Assembly: GCF_018861065.1 (NCBI RefSeq)
Contig: NZ_JAHKQO010000045.1
Coordinates: forward strand, 267,798-331,797
Length of the DNA: 64,000 nt
Reading direction: 5' to 3'
Source: Paraglaciecola arctica
GTDB lineage: Bacteria; Pseudomonadota; Gammaproteobacteria; Enterobacterales; Alteromonadaceae
Made by a program: the position numbers and the translations under genes. The notes beneath the pieces are model-generated. The model saw only the letters and a list, made by a program, of their open reading frames with translations, made no database searches and was not told where the DNA came from. Positions 45,349-55,146 of the stretch are shown piece after piece (position 1 is the first letter of the stretch; each line of letters begins with the position of its first letter).

Positions 45349-46360
45349 TTTTATCGACTGGCTAAAAGCCGTTGGTATGTTCCTGATTGTATTTGGTCAT
45401 TACTTCGGTGAACCATTTGACCAATTCACTCAACCCATCTACCCCAAACAACTCGGCGTGGCATTGTTTGTATTTGTAATGGGCTGGGGGTTGGCCAGTG
45501 AAACACGCCCTCGGCGGCAAGTAGTATACAATCGTCTATTCCCAATGTACTTTTGGGGACTAGCAATAGCGATATTTATAAGCGTTATTTTTATGCTAAC
45601 CAAAGGCCACCCTGCTATCACCAATTACCTGCCGTTTATTGGTGGTATCAATGTGTTAGCTAACTTTTTCCCGTCCAACCCCACCACTTGGTACATAGGT
45701 ACCTACCTGCACATATTACTGCTGTGGGCCTTAGTTATGCGAAAAGTAAAAGTAACATTGCCATTGATACTCTTAGTTTTACTTTGTGAAATAGCGATCC
45801 GCAGTATTTTTATCGAGTTTGAGCGCTTGTTCACAGGCTACATGCTTATTTCTAATTGGATAACAGTGTTCTTGCTCGGAATGTATATGCACCAACAAAA
45901 AGATAATCACAATACTAACAAAGCACTTTTGGTGATGCTGTTTTGGGTGTTATTTTTGTTTGCTTGGGCTAGGTTACTTAATCCATTTGATATCACGAGA
46001 AGCTTCCCTTTCAGGCTTCCTATAGACCACTCAACACTAATCAGCAGCATACTCATATCTGTAGCAATTTCGTTCGTTTATCTAAGTAATACGTTATTAG
46101 CTGTTAAATTCTTCAGCAGAATTCCTGCAAATCGAGTTGTGCGTTTTTTTTCACGCAACACCATTTTTATCTTTATTGGTCACATGCCGCTTTATGATGT
46201 TGCAGAGCCTATCGCTAGACTGTTTGTTGAGAGTGGCTGGGGTAAGCGTGCAATTATAGTTGCGATTATGTATGTGGGATTGGCTGTTGTGTCTGAGTTA
46301 CTGCACAAAGTAGTAAATATTAATAAATTTATGAAGCATTTGTGGTTACGGCTGAATTAA
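45332..46360 (+). CDS. Acyltransferase 3 family membrane protein
   Basis: About 342 residues with about ten hydrophobic helices. The N-terminus KNRVDFIDWLKAVGMFLIVF with a following GHYFGEPF is the acyltransferase-3 signature, including the catalytic histidine. There is no SGNH domain. ATG 45332 is preferred. GTG 45320 is in frame but only adds four residues. Either way it overlaps the previous gene. Together with the carrier, SDR, ligase and hexapeptide acyltransferase it forms a five-gene acyl-modification cassette. Confidence 0.83.
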   Translation: MKNRVDFIDWLKAVGMFLIVFGHYFGEPFDQFTQPIYPKQLGVALFVFVMGWGLASETRPRRQVVYNRLFPMYFWGLAIAIFISVIFMLTKGHPAITNYLPFIGGINVLANFFPSNPTTWYIGTYLHILLLWALVMRKVKVTLPLILLVLLCEIAIRSIFIEFERLFTGYMLISNWITVFLLGMYMHQQKDNHNTNKALLVMLFWVLFLFAWARLLNPFDITRSFPFRLPIDHSTLISSILISVAISFVYLSNTLLAVKFFSRIPANRVVRFFSRNTIFIFIGHMPLYDVAEPIARLFVESGWGKRAIIVAIMYVGLAVVSELLHKVVNINKFMKHLWLRLN

Positions 46361-46450
46361 TTAAAACCGAGTTCACCACAGAATGCCCCAGAAAATTTCA
46401 CGTTACATTAACTCCTGATTTCCTGTAATTCGATCAATGACAGTTTACTA

Positions 46451-46570
46451 ATGCAATTTGATTATGGCCTTTTAACTCATGAGGGAACGGTTTCAATCCT
46501 GGCTAAATTTATTGACGAAAAATCAGTCGGAGTTATATTGTTAATTTTGCTACTAATCCCAGCCATTTAA
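46451..46570 (+). pseudogene. Possible ExoD N-terminal remnant
   Basis: A 39-codon frame encoding a piece that resembles the start of ExoD-family exopolysaccharide proteins: a short helix HEGTVSILAKFIDEKSVGV followed by a hydrophobic ILLILLLIPAI run. ExoD proteins are about 200 residues, so this would be a severe truncation. There is no ribosome binding site. The match is short and made by eye only. Confidence 0.25.
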
Positions 46571-46718
46571 AAAAATAGGGATGAAACACACCTAAAAATC
46601 GCAAGTATTTTACATGGCATTCCATAAATATTAGCTATAGAATTCAAATCGTTTATAACCAATTACTCATTTTTACCAGAGCATTAAATTTGATCTCAAA
46701 ACGTAAAAAGGAAGGTTA

Positions 46719-46811
46719 ATGTCGAATGCAGCAAAAGACAATATAAAGGAAATAATAATATCTCCAGCTAAGTTACAAATTAGTTTCAAATTAAGTGGTG
46801 CGTTAAAATAA
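46719..46811 (+). CDS. Short open frame (30 residues) before the pyruvyltransferase
   Basis: ATG 46719 is preceded by AAAAGGAAGG, one of the best ribosome binding sites in the window, and the frame ends six bases before the GTG of the pyruvyltransferase. The peptide MSNAAKDNIKEIIISPAKLQ... matches nothing I know. It may be a leader peptide for translational coupling or the start of a lost gene. Confidence 0.35.
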   Translation: MSNAAKDNIKEIIISPAKLQISFKLSGALK

Positions 46812-46817
46812 AGGATT

Positions 46818-47912
46818 GTGCGAAAATTCTTTAATACAGAGGATAGTATCTTGAAAAAAGAAAAGTTATTTGTTTTTAACATTGTGACAGCTTTTGGCAA
46901 TAAAGGGGATTTATTAATTAATCGAGCATTAATTGAAAATCTTCGGGATTTTGGCAAAGTGGTTGTGGTGACTGGGCATCTTCCTCCCAACTTTTTATTT
47001 GATCTCGAATTGAGTGAAGAGGAAAAATGCCTTACCTTCGGTAAATGTATTTTGCGAAATATGTTTCGCTACACTGTTTATAAAGTAGGGATTCCAGGTC
47101 ATAGTTTAGATGATGAACCTCGATATTTTTCTGGTATGAAAGAATTGCTTGTCACAGCAGTATTTAAATATATCTTTAGGTTTAAGTTTCTAAGAGTAGG
47201 TACATCTCTCGGGCCGATCCACAAATTCAAACTTAATATTGAAAGAATAAAAGCTAAAATGTATGTGCTATATGGCCTTCGAGATAACGCCTCTGTAAAA
47301 ATGTGCTCGCCTTCAAAAATGTTGTATTTTCCTGACTTAGCCTTTATTTCGCCAGATATAGCTAGCGATATTCCGAAAATAACTGATAAAAATTATTGCT
47401 TATTGTCCTTTCGGGCTAAATTCCCAGACGCTGAAATGTCGGAGACGTACTTGTCTCAGGTTATTGTTAGATTAGAAGAATTCTTAGAAAAGGAAGGAAT
47501 TAAATCTATAGTCATTGCGTATCAGGTTGTTGAAGATAAAAAAACATCAATGGAAATATATTCTGCTTTAAATAAGAGTAAGAAATTTAACATCGATTTT
47601 ATTGATGAGTTACTAGAGCTTAAGGATTCAATGAGGCTGATTTCTGAAGCATCATTGGTTTTATCCAATAGGCTCCATGTACTGTTGCCCTCACTTATAG
47701 CAGGGGTTCCTCATATTGCATTAACTGATGTAGCTTTACATCAAAAGATTAGTGCACTTTACGATACAGTCGGCGCTAAATTTGTTTTGCATGATATAAA
47801 TAATCCTGCAGAAATAGTGGTAGCTAAAGAGAACTCGCCAGAGAATTTAAAATTAATTTCTAAGAACCAGCAAGAACTAGCTTTAGACATATTAAAAAGT
47901 AAAATTAATTAA
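46818..47912 (+). CDS. Polysaccharide pyruvyl transferase family protein
   Basis: 364 residues in the CsaB/PssK-like fold. It has an N-terminal FGNKGDLLINRALIENL glycine motif and VGTSLGPIHK in the middle. The C-terminal ASLVLSNRLHVLLPSLIAGV corresponds to the conserved 'sRlH..i.a...g.P' segment. It would transfer pyruvate from PEP to a sugar as a ketal, adding negative charge. The GTG at 46818 has AAAGGA too close. A TTG at 46851 with AGAGGA seven bases before it is an alternative start that removes 11 residues. Confidence 0.82.
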   Translation: MRKFFNTEDSILKKEKLFVFNIVTAFGNKGDLLINRALIENLRDFGKVVVVTGHLPPNFLFDLELSEEEKCLTFGKCILRNMFRYTVYKVGIPGHSLDDEPRYFSGMKELLVTAVFKYIFRFKFLRVGTSLGPIHKFKLNIERIKAKMYVLYGLRDNASVKMCSPSKMLYFPDLAFISPDIASDIPKITDKNYCLLSFRAKFPDAEMSETYLSQVIVRLEEFLEKEGIKSIVIAYQVVEDKKTSMEIYSALNKSKKFNIDFIDELLELKDSMRLISEASLVLSNRLHVLLPSLIAGVPHIALTDVALHQKISALYDTVGAKFVLHDINNPAEIVVAKENSPENLKLISKNQQELALDILKSKIN

Positions 47913-48271
47913 ATGAAATTTTAGATGTTTTTTTGATTTGACTACCGTTTATCTGTTCTATCAAAAATCGATTGTAAGTTTAGAGGCGACTAAGCCAGTC
48001 TTAAATTCTTACACCTTTCGCTGTGCAGACCGAGTAAAACCGAAACAATCCTATGTCTATTCGAAGGCTCAATGAAATATAACCTTTAAACAAACGCAAA
48101 ATAAAAATGTGAGTTTTAATATTAAAAAGTTTAAAGTAAATAGAGACTTGATTAACAAGTATTTTGCTCATAAAACTCAAACACTAGGTTTATTTATTAA
48201 AGATATTCAAATACCATCATATATCTTCCATATGGATAAAATATTTAAACTTTCAGAAGGACAAAATTGTA
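47913..48271. other. 359-base gap before the dTDP-rhamnose genes
   Basis: AT-rich, with no gene I can support. A weak sigma-70-like pair, TTGATT (48148-48153) and TAAAAC (48171-48176) with 17-base spacing, could drive the rfb genes. No JUMPstart/ops element, hairpin or sigma-54 site was found. Confidence 0.3.
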
Positions 48272-49342
48272 GTGAAAAACATGACATTTTTGGTAACTGG
48301 CGGCGCTGGTTTTATTGGTTCAGCGGTTGTCAGGGAGTTAGTCAATAACTCCCTGCACAATGTCATTAATATAGACAAATTAACCTACGCTGGTAATTTA
48401 GAATCGCTACAAGGAATCGAAAACAGCGGTCGTTACACCTTCATTCACGCAGATATCTGCGATGCAGATAAAATGGATGCGGTTTTCGCCAAGCACAAGC
48501 CAGATATCATTATGCATTTAGCGGCTGAAAGTCATGTTGATCGCTCAATAGATGGGCCTGCCGAATTTATCCAAACAAATATAGTTGGCACCTTCAATTT
48601 ATTAAATTCAGCTAAAAAGTATTGGTCAACACTATCTGAAGAGTTAAAAGCAAAATTTCGTTTTCACCATATTTCAACGGACGAAGTGTACGGTGATTTA
48701 GATGGCACCGATGATATGTTTACCGAGACTACTTCTTATTCGCCTAGTTCGCCGTATTCAGCCAGTAAAGCGAGCTCTGACCATTTAGTAAGAGCTTGGT
48801 ATCGCACTTACGATTTACCGGTGGTAATTACCAATTGTTCAAACAATTATGGGCCTTTTCATTTCCCAGAAAAGCTCATTCCACTAACCATATTAAATGC
48901 CTTAGAAGGCAAACCTTTACCCATATATGGCCAAGGCACTCAAATTAGAGATTGGTTATACGTTGAAGATCATGCCCGTGCATTAATTAAGGTTGCCACT
49001 CAAGGTAGCTTGGGTGAAACCTACAATATTGGCGGTCACAATGAAAAACAAAACATCGAAGTGGTTAAAACTATTTGTGCCATTTTAGAAGAACTTAAAC
49101 CACAAAAACCTATTGGGTTAGGCAATTACGTTGATTTAATTACTTTTGTCACCGACCGACCAGGTCACGACTTACGTTATGCCATTGATGCCAGTAAAAT
49201 AGATAAAGAATTAGGTTGGACGCCCCTTGAGACTTTTGAGTCTGGGTTAAGGAAAACCGTTGAATGGTATCTGACTAATACAAACTGGTGGCAACGTGTA
49301 AGAAGTGGTAAATACCAAGGTGAACGTTTAGGCCAGTTATGA
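48272..49342 (+). CDS. rfbB: dTDP-glucose 4,6-dehydratase
   Basis: A 356-residue extended SDR, second step of dTDP-L-rhamnose synthesis: dTDP-glucose to dTDP-4-keto-6-deoxyglucose. TGGAGFIGS is the NAD loop, [15 protein letters not shown] is the RmlB signature, STDEVYGDL holds the catalytic Thr/Asp/Glu, and [10 protein letters not shown] the Tyr/Lys pair. GTG 48272, ten bases after AGAAGGA, is a better start than ATG 48281, which is too far from it. The stop overlaps the rfbD ATG. The gene order B-D-A-C forms one operon. Confidence 0.95.
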   Translation: MKNMTFLVTGGAGFIGSAVVRELVNNSLHNVINIDKLTYAGNLESLQGIENSGRYTFIHADICDADKMDAVFAKHKPDIIMHLAAESHVDRSIDGPAEFIQTNIVGTFNLLNSAKKYWSTLSEELKAKFRFHHISTDEVYGDLDGTDDMFTETTSYSPSSPYSASKASSDHLVRAWYRTYDLPVVITNCSNNYGPFHFPEKLIPLTILNALEGKPLPIYGQGTQIRDWLYVEDHARALIKVATQGSLGETYNIGGHNEKQNIEVVKTICAILEELKPQKPIGLGNYVDLITFVTDRPGHDLRYAIDASKIDKELGWTPLETFESGLRKTVEWYLTNTNWWQRVRSGKYQGERLGQL

Positions 49343-50232
49343 GTAAAACCTTTAAATCAATTTTAGTTACTGGCGGCAGTGGTCAAGTGGGATATGAGTT
49401 ATGTCGTGCTTTATCTGCATTTGGCAGCATTTTAGCGCCATCACGTGACGAACTAGACCTATCTGATGCAAATGCAGTTGATGTTTATTTAGCTAAACAT
49501 CAGCCAGATTTAATTGTTAATCCTGCTGCATGGACAGCAGTAGATGCCGCAGAAACCCATCAGAATGAAGCAACCCGATTAAATACCGCATTGCCTGCAC
49601 AATTGGCTAAGTACGCTGATAAACATAATGCCTATTTAGTCCACTACTCAACTGATTATGTTTACGCTGGTACAGGCGATAAACCTTGGCTTGAATCAGA
49701 TACACCTGCGCCATTGTCGGTGTACGGGCAAACAAAACTCGCTGGTGATCAAGCCGTGGTTCACCACTGCAAAAACCATCTGATTTTTAGAACCAGTTGG
49801 GTTTATGCTGACCGCGGCAATAACTTTTTAAAAACCATGCTTAAACTGGGCGAACAAAGAGACAGCCTAAACATAGTCAATGATCAATTTGGCGCGCCCA
49901 CTAATGCCCGTATGATTGCGCAAGTAACAGCTTTAGCAATTTATCGAAAGTTGTTAAATCAACCGATAGAGTCTGGTGTTTACCATTTAGTAAACAATGG
50001 CGTGACCAATTGGTATGGTTTTGCTGAAGCAATATTTAAGCAAGCAAGGCTTAACAATTTGCCTCTTAAGTTAGATAAACTTGGCGGCATTAGTACGGCA
50101 GAGTTCCCTACACCAGCAGCTCGCCCTGCAAATTCAAGGTTAAATGTCAGTAAATTAGAAAATGCCTTAGGTATAAAACTACCAAACTGGCAGCAGCAAC
50201 TCGAATACACATTAAACAGCTATTTAAAATAA
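49339..50232 (+). CDS. rfbD: dTDP-4-dehydrorhamnose reductase
   Basis: A 297-residue SDR for the last step, reduction to dTDP-L-rhamnose. The N-terminal [11 protein letters not shown] loop binds [17 protein letters not shown] and [19 protein letters not shown] are RmlD hallmarks, and YGQTKLAGD carries the catalytic Tyr and Lys. Its ATG overlaps the rfbB stop by four bases, and rfbA follows after 13 bases with AAGGAAA before its start. Confidence 0.95.
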   Translation: MSKTFKSILVTGGSGQVGYELCRALSAFGSILAPSRDELDLSDANAVDVYLAKHQPDLIVNPAAWTAVDAAETHQNEATRLNTALPAQLAKYADKHNAYLVHYSTDYVYAGTGDKPWLESDTPAPLSVYGQTKLAGDQAVVHHCKNHLIFRTSWVYADRGNNFLKTMLKLGEQRDSLNIVNDQFGAPTNARMIAQVTALAIYRKLLNQPIESGVYHLVNNGVTNWYGFAEAIFKQARLNNLPLKLDKLGGISTAEFPTPAARPANSRLNVSKLENALGIKLPNWQQQLEYTLNSYLK

Positions 50233-50245
50233 CAAGGAAACAGTC

Positions 50246-51127
50246 ATGGCACGTAAAGGTATAATATTAGCGGGAGGCTCAGGCACGCGCTTACACCCCA
50301 TTACTATGGGCGTGTCTAAACAGTTGTTACCCATATACGACAAACCTATGATTTATTATCCCTTGTCTGTGCTTATGTTAGCTGGGATAAAAGAAGTGTT
50401 AATCATCAGTACCCCAGAAGACTTACCTAACTTCGAAAAACTACTTGGTAGTGGCAAACAATTTGGTATGAAATTGTCTTATGCCGAACAACCTAGCCCT
50501 GACGGTTTAGCCCAAGCCTTTATTATTGGTGAAAACTTTATTGGCGTCGATCCTGTTTGTTTGGTGTTAGGTGACAACATCTTCCATGGTCAACATTTTA
50601 CCGGAGCTTTGCAGAATGCGAATGCTCAATCAGTAGGTGGAACGGTATTTGGCTATCTAGTTAACGATCCTGAACGTTTTGGAGTGGTGGAGTTTGACAA
50701 AGATGGCAAGGCTATTTCTATCGAAGAAAAACCTGATGTTGCAAAGTCTAATTACGCCGTTACCGGCTTATATTTTTATGACAATGATGTAGTAGAAATC
50801 GCTAAATCAATCAAACCATCAGACCGTGGCGAATTAGAAATCACCAGTGTAAACAATGAATACCTTAAACGCGGCACGCTAAGCGTAGAAAGATTTGGTC
50901 GCGGTTTTGCGTGGTTAGATACAGGCACCCATGACAGCCTGTTAGAAGCCTCACAATATGTGCAAACAGTTGAGCATCGCCAAGGGCTTAAAGTCGCTTG
51001 TTTAGAGGAAATTGCTTTCAACAGTGGTTGGATTGATGCAGATGAACTTAAACGACAAGCGCAAAAATTCTCTAAAACAGGTTATGGCCAGTATTTATTA
51101 AAGCTACTTAACGAGGACAATATTTAA
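50246..51127 (+). CDS. rfbA: Glucose-1-phosphate thymidylyltransferase
   Basis: 293 residues, first step of the pathway: glucose 1-phosphate plus dTTP to dTDP-glucose. GGSGTRLHP (residues 10-18) is the nucleotide loop, and [20 protein letters not shown] and SIEEKP are the RmlA motifs. [12 protein letters not shown] closes the protein. Its stop codon shares a base with the rfbC start (TAATG). Length and motifs are standard. Confidence 0.96.
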   Translation: MARKGIILAGGSGTRLHPITMGVSKQLLPIYDKPMIYYPLSVLMLAGIKEVLIISTPEDLPNFEKLLGSGKQFGMKLSYAEQPSPDGLAQAFIIGENFIGVDPVCLVLGDNIFHGQHFTGALQNANAQSVGGTVFGYLVNDPERFGVVEFDKDGKAISIEEKPDVAKSNYAVTGLYFYDNDVVEIAKSIKPSDRGELEITSVNNEYLKRGTLSVERFGRGFAWLDTGTHDSLLEASQYVQTVEHRQGLKVACLEEIAFNSGWIDADELKRQAQKFSKTGYGQYLLKLLNEDNI

Positions 51128-51681
51128 TGAAAGTAACGCCTTTAGCTATTCCCGAAGTAGTGCTTTTTGAACCCCAAATATTTGGTGATGATCGTGGGTT
51201 CTTCTATGAAAGTTTCAATATGAAAGTTTTCAAAGAGGCAACAGGATTAGAACGTCAATTTGTGCAAGACAACCACTCAAAATCTCAAAAAGGCGTGTTG
51301 CGTGGTCTGCATTACCAATTAGACCCAATGGCCCAAGGAAAACTTGTACGAGTAATTGAAGGTGAAGTATTAGATATCGCTGTTGATATCCGAAAAAGCT
51401 CCCCAACTTTTGGCCAATGGGTTGGTGCTAAACTCTCTGCTGAAAATAATAATCAGCTTTGGGTCCCCGAAGGTTTTGCTCATGGTTTTATAACATTAAG
51501 CGATTCAGCACAGTTTTTGTATAAAGCCACCAATTATTATGCACCCGAATTTGAAAGATGTATTGCTTGGAATGATCCCAACCTTTCCGTTGATTGGCAA
51601 TTAGGAGATATTGAATGCCCATCTTTATCAGCTAAAGATAAGCAGGGGTTAACACTTAAAGAAGCGGAATTATTTAAGTGA
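51127..51681 (+). CDS. rfbC: dTDP-4-dehydrorhamnose 3,5-epimerase
   Basis: A 184-residue cupin-fold epimerase, third step of the pathway. DDRGFFYESFN, VLRGLHYQ with the catalytic histidine, GEVLDIAVDIR and PEGFAHGFITLSD are the RmlC motifs in order. Its stop overlaps a GTG start for the sulfotransferase-like gene (GTGA), so the operon continues. Complete rhamnose supply implies rhamnosyl residues added by the glycosyltransferases downstream. Confidence 0.96.
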   Translation: MKVTPLAIPEVVLFEPQIFGDDRGFFYESFNMKVFKEATGLERQFVQDNHSKSQKGVLRGLHYQLDPMAQGKLVRVIEGEVLDIAVDIRKSSPTFGQWVGAKLSAENNNQLWVPEGFAHGFITLSDSAQFLYKATNYYAPEFERCIAWNDPNLSVDWQLGDIECPSLSAKDKQGLTLKEAELFK

Positions 51682-52832
51682 TAAATAAAAAAATTCTAAT
51701 TCATATTGGACCACCTAAAACTGGTTCTTCTGCCATTCAAAGGTTTTTGCAACAGCACAAGAAACTTTTACTCGAAAATAGTATATTTTATCCAGACCAT
51801 AGTTTAGATGATAATGGAATCAGCTCAGGTAACGTGGAGCGCATTTATGATATGGTGAATGGGGAATGGGTACTGAGTAAAAGTAAAATTGTAAGTTTAT
51901 TAAATGAATTTCAGATGTCTGAGTATCAAATACTTTTACTGAGTTCCGAATTTTTTTGTAAAGACCTATTGCAGATTAGTAAAGCTATTCCAAGTAGTCA
52001 ATTTATTGCTTATATCAGAAGCCCTCTTGATTTTTTAGAGTCTAATTACAACCAATCAGTTAAACGTCATAACAACGTAAAATTAATTGAACTAGATAAA
52101 TTAGATACTTCAGTTATAGAAACCTTAGATAAATTTATCAGTGTACAAGGAGTTGAGAGATTAAATTTAAGAGCTTATTTACCCAATCAACCTGGCGGAT
52201 TAATTTCAGATTTTCTAAATGCTTTAAGTATGACATATTCATTAAAAACTAACGATAATATTATTGTTAATTCATCATACTGCCATGAAGCTTTACAAGT
52301 TAAAAGATGGTTAAACAATTTCCGATTATTACCCTCGCGTTTTGAAAATGAAATAGACAAAACACTACAATCATTTAATGAAGGCACGAAGTCTTATTCT
52401 TATGTTACTAGCGATATTTTCGAGAGTTATCGTCAGGAAAGTATCTTAATTTTAAATAAATTAAAAGGTAAAATTTTGATTCATAACTCCAGTGAATTAA
52501 TAGAGCATGTCAAGACGATTCCACATGAAAAATATAAAACTCAAGAATTGACACAGTTTGATGTAAAAAGTATTGCGAAATACATTTATAACAAGGATAA
52601 ACAACTTCATTCTTTGATTTGTTTAAAATTGCAAGATATTAGAAACGATGACGAACAGAGCAAAGCACTAAAGTTTATAAGTGATTTTTATATTAATAAA
52701 AAACCTCATATTTTATTATTTTTTTATAACGCTATAGGTATGAAAATAACACTAACATTTTTCGCAATTTCATATAAAAGCAAAAAGAAACTCTTGGCTT
52801 TTATTAAGAACAAGTTCTGTTTAGATATATAG
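51678..52832 (+). CDS. Sulfotransferase-like protein
   Basis: 384 residues. The N-terminal ILIHIGPPKTGSSAIQRFLQ (about residues 5-24) matches the 5'-phosphosulfate-binding loop of sulfotransferases (hxGppKTGTTxlq), and QFIAYIRSPLDFLESNY is the 3'-phosphate region. The rest is divergent and helix-rich. It is coupled to rfbC by a GTGA overlap. It might sulfate rhamnose or another sugar of this block. A kinase-like use of the P-loop is the alternative, but the IRSP motif favours sulfotransfer. Confidence 0.72.
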   Translation: MINKKILIHIGPPKTGSSAIQRFLQQHKKLLLENSIFYPDHSLDDNGISSGNVERIYDMVNGEWVLSKSKIVSLLNEFQMSEYQILLLSSEFFCKDLLQISKAIPSSQFIAYIRSPLDFLESNYNQSVKRHNNVKLIELDKLDTSVIETLDKFISVQGVERLNLRAYLPNQPGGLISDFLNALSMTYSLKTNDNIIVNSSYCHEALQVKRWLNNFRLLPSRFENEIDKTLQSFNEGTKSYSYVTSDIFESYRQESILILNKLKGKILIHNSSELIEHVKTIPHEKYKTQELTQFDVKSIAKYIYNKDKQLHSLICLKLQDIRNDDEQSKALKFISDFYINKKPHILLFFYNAIGMKITLTFFAISYKSKKKLLAFIKNKFCLDI

Positions 52833-52862
52833 TTAATTTGGCAACTTACTAAGAGGTTATGA

Positions 52863-53393
52863 ATGTTAAGCGATATTGATTGTATAAAGTTCAAAAAGCT
52901 CAATTTATTTGCGGATGAAAGGGGAAAGTTATCTGAACTGTTTAACGTAAAGTCAGATACGTTTTCTCTAGCACAACTTAATTACGTTAACTCACTAGAC
53001 AATACTTTTAGGGGAATGCATTTACATTCAACCCATAGTGACTACCTCGTGGTTTTGTCGGGCACTATGATCCTAGCGCTTAAAGATTGTCGCCAATCCT
53101 CTCAAACATTTGGCATAACTGAGTTACATACACTTAGTATGAATAATCCTCATGTTGCTTGTATTTCTCCAGGCATTGCGCATGGCTTTTATTTCCCTGA
53201 AAACGCCATTTACTGCTATGGTCTATCTCACCCATGGGATGCGTCAGAAACTTTAGGTTTTCGCTGGAACGCACCGGATTCAGGCTTTGATTGGCCAATG
53301 ACTAACCCAGCAGTATCTGAACGTGATGCACAAGCAGGTACCTTTTCTGAACTCATGCAAGAATTAGATAAAATCGGACTAACGTATGAATAA
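52863..53393 (+). CDS. RmlC-like cupin, sugar-nucleotide epimerase/isomerase family
   Basis: 176 residues in the RmlC cupin pattern: ADERGKLSELF at the N-terminus, FRGMHLHSTHSDYLVVLSG with the core histidines, and PGIAHGFYFPE as the second cupin motif. It is not a duplicate of rfbC. The central loop and C-terminus differ, and WDASETLGFRWNAPD resembles the dTDP-sugar 3,5-epimerase subfamily used for other deoxysugars. An 8-base overlap links it to the oxidoreductase that follows, so the two may make a modified sugar together. Confidence 0.78.
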   Translation: MLSDIDCIKFKKLNLFADERGKLSELFNVKSDTFSLAQLNYVNSLDNTFRGMHLHSTHSDYLVVLSGTMILALKDCRQSSQTFGITELHTLSMNNPHVACISPGIAHGFYFPENAIYCYGLSHPWDASETLGFRWNAPDSGFDWPMTNPAVSERDAQAGTFSELMQELDKIGLTYE

Positions 53394-54315
53394 GCCATAC
53401 AAAAAAATTGGCTTAATTGGCTGTGGCCGTTGGGGTAAATTTATTTTACGCGATCTAATAAAAATTGGTTGCAATATAGTAGTTTTGGCTTTTTCAGAAA
53501 GAACAGCAAACACAGCTAAAGACGAAGGTGCAAATAAAGTAGTGACGAACTATTTGGCACTTTTTGAAGAGCAATGTGATGGGTTTGTCATAGCCTCTCC
53601 CACTAATACACACTTGCAGGTGATTAAAGAGTTATTGGTTACAGGAAAGCCTATTTTTACTGAAAAGCCTTTAAGCAATAATGTGAGTGAAACCAAAAGT
53701 TTACTAGGTCAAACTTCGGACTACCCTTTATATGTCATGGATAAGTGGAAATACCATAATGGTATACTCAAACTGGCCGAACTCATTAATAGTGGTAAGT
53801 ATGGCAAAGTGACTCAACTTACCCTAAGACGAACCCAATGGCGGTCACCTCACCAAGATGTTGACCCAGTTTGGATTTTAATCCCCCATGATATATCTAT
53901 CGCGCAACTATTGTTAGGTGAAACCCCAAAAGCGCTTTACGCTACGGGCAATAGAGTCGATGAAGACTTTATTCACTCTTTGCATGCATTATTACAGGTC
54001 GACCGAAGCAAAGTTATTATTGAAGTATCTGGTGATTCAGTTTGCGTAGAACGCTCGGTGCATGTGGTTTGTGAGCATGCCAGCTTCCATCTAGCTAATG
54101 CCTATACTGACAGTATCCAAATGATGGATAAGACCAACAAATTTGGGGACAAATCAACTAACATTCAGTTTAACGTTAATATGCCCTTGTATGACGAATT
54201 GAATACTTTTGTCAATTACCTTAACGATCCTCAGGTCCCTGTTCAGTCATCTTTCAGCCACGGTTATGAAACAATAGAGCTAATTGAACAATTGCGTAAT
54301 ATGGTAGGAAAGTAA
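53386..54315 (+). CDS. Gfo/Idh/MocA family oxidoreductase
   Basis: 309 residues. The N-terminal Rossmann domain starts IGLIGCGRWGKFIL, VIASPTNTH follows, and TEKPLSNN carries the catalytic-region EKP lysine. The C-terminal alpha/beta domain contains WILIPHDISIAQLLLG. These enzymes oxidise or reduce sugar nucleotides at a ring hydroxyl. The overlap with the cupin gene and the following GT2 six bases away suggest a three-gene module making and attaching one unusual sugar. Confidence 0.85.
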   Translation: MNKPYKKIGLIGCGRWGKFILRDLIKIGCNIVVLAFSERTANTAKDEGANKVVTNYLALFEEQCDGFVIASPTNTHLQVIKELLVTGKPIFTEKPLSNNVSETKSLLGQTSDYPLYVMDKWKYHNGILKLAELINSGKYGKVTQLTLRRTQWRSPHQDVDPVWILIPHDISIAQLLLGETPKALYATGNRVDEDFIHSLHALLQVDRSKVIIEVSGDSVCVERSVHVVCEHASFHLANAYTDSIQMMDKTNKFGDKSTNIQFNVNMPLYDELNTFVNYLNDPQVPVQSSFSHGYETIELIEQLRNMVGK

Positions 54316-54321
54316 ACTATC

Positions 54322-55146
54322 ATGTTTACTATCATTATCCCCACCTACAACCATGAAGATACAATAAAGCTAGCAATTCAAAGTGCTTTACAACAAACCT
54401 ATCAAAGTTTTGAAATTTTTGTAGTGGGTGACGGTGCGTCAGCAAGAACTAAGACAATTGTTGAAGAGTTATCAGTTAAGGATCCCAGAATAACTTACTT
54501 TGATAACGTCAAGGGGGCAGGCAATGGTGAATTTCACCGGCACAATGCAATTAAGCGAGCCTCTGGTGACTATATAGCTTACCTAGGAGATGACGATATT
54601 TGGCTGCCTAATCACTTAGAAACACTATTGCCATATTTAGAAAATTACGATTTTGTACATTCCGCACAAGCCACAGTTTTAAAGGAAAATAAATGGCATG
54701 TTTATGCAGGCGATTTAAACCATCCCACCATTAGAAGACGAATGCTTACGGAACGCTTTAATTTTTTTGGCCCTACCACAGTTGTACACAGGCTAAATAG
54801 TTATCTAGCACTACCATATGGTTGGCGAGCCAAACCAGCAAAAATGTCCAGTGATTTGTTTATGTGGAGACAATGGTTAACCGAAAAAGCGGTTAAATTT
54901 AAAAGTATTAATCAGGTTACTATATTGCATTTGGCATCCCCTAGTCGCCTAGAGATGTCGATTGAAGAACGTTGCTTCGAAATGAAAACTTGGTTAAACG
55001 AAATCAACGCTAACACCTCTCACTTTAACCAATTTGCACAATCACAATTGCTGGATAGCTGGAACAAACAAATAAGCGACAAAATCCATCCTAATAGCAG
55101 TGTGAGCGTTATTATAAAAAAACTTTATCATTCACTTTTTAGTTGA
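54322..55146 (+). CDS. Family 2 glycosyltransferase
   Basis: A 274-residue GT-A protein. FTIIIPTYNHEDTIKLAIQS at the N-terminus, ASGDYIAYLGDDDIWLPNHL with the DDD metal site (about residues 91-93), and a C-terminal region without membrane helices. It ends the plus-strand run, and its 3' end overlaps the converging minus-strand glycosyltransferase by 15 bases (55132-55146). The donor may be the sugar made by the two preceding genes. Confidence 0.87.
   Translation: MFTIIIPTYNHEDTIKLAIQSALQQTYQSFEIFVVGDGASARTKTIVEELSVKDPRITYFDNVKGAGNGEFHRHNAIKRASGDYIAYLGDDDIWLPNHLETLLPYLENYDFVHSAQATVLKENKWHVYAGDLNHPTIRRRMLTERFNFFGPTTVVHRLNSYLALPYGWRAKPAKMSSDLFMWRQWLTEKAVKFKSINQVTILHLASPSRLEMSIEERCFEMKTWLNEINANTSHFNQFAQSQLLDSWNKQISDKIHPNSSVSVIIKKLYHSLFS

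Larger units (their letters stand above)
46361..46817. other. 457-base region without a full-length gene
   Basis: It contains a possible ExoD-like N-terminal remnant (46451-46570) and a 30-codon frame with a good ribosome binding site (46719-46811). The rest is AT-rich with no hairpin, promoter match or repeat that I can support. It looks like a junction between two gene blocks. Confidence 0.4.

Noticed and set aside
48109..48348. 79-codon frame upstream of and overlapping rfbB
   Set aside because: It overlaps the start of rfbB by 77 bases in another frame, and its C-terminal part is simply out-of-frame rfbB sequence.
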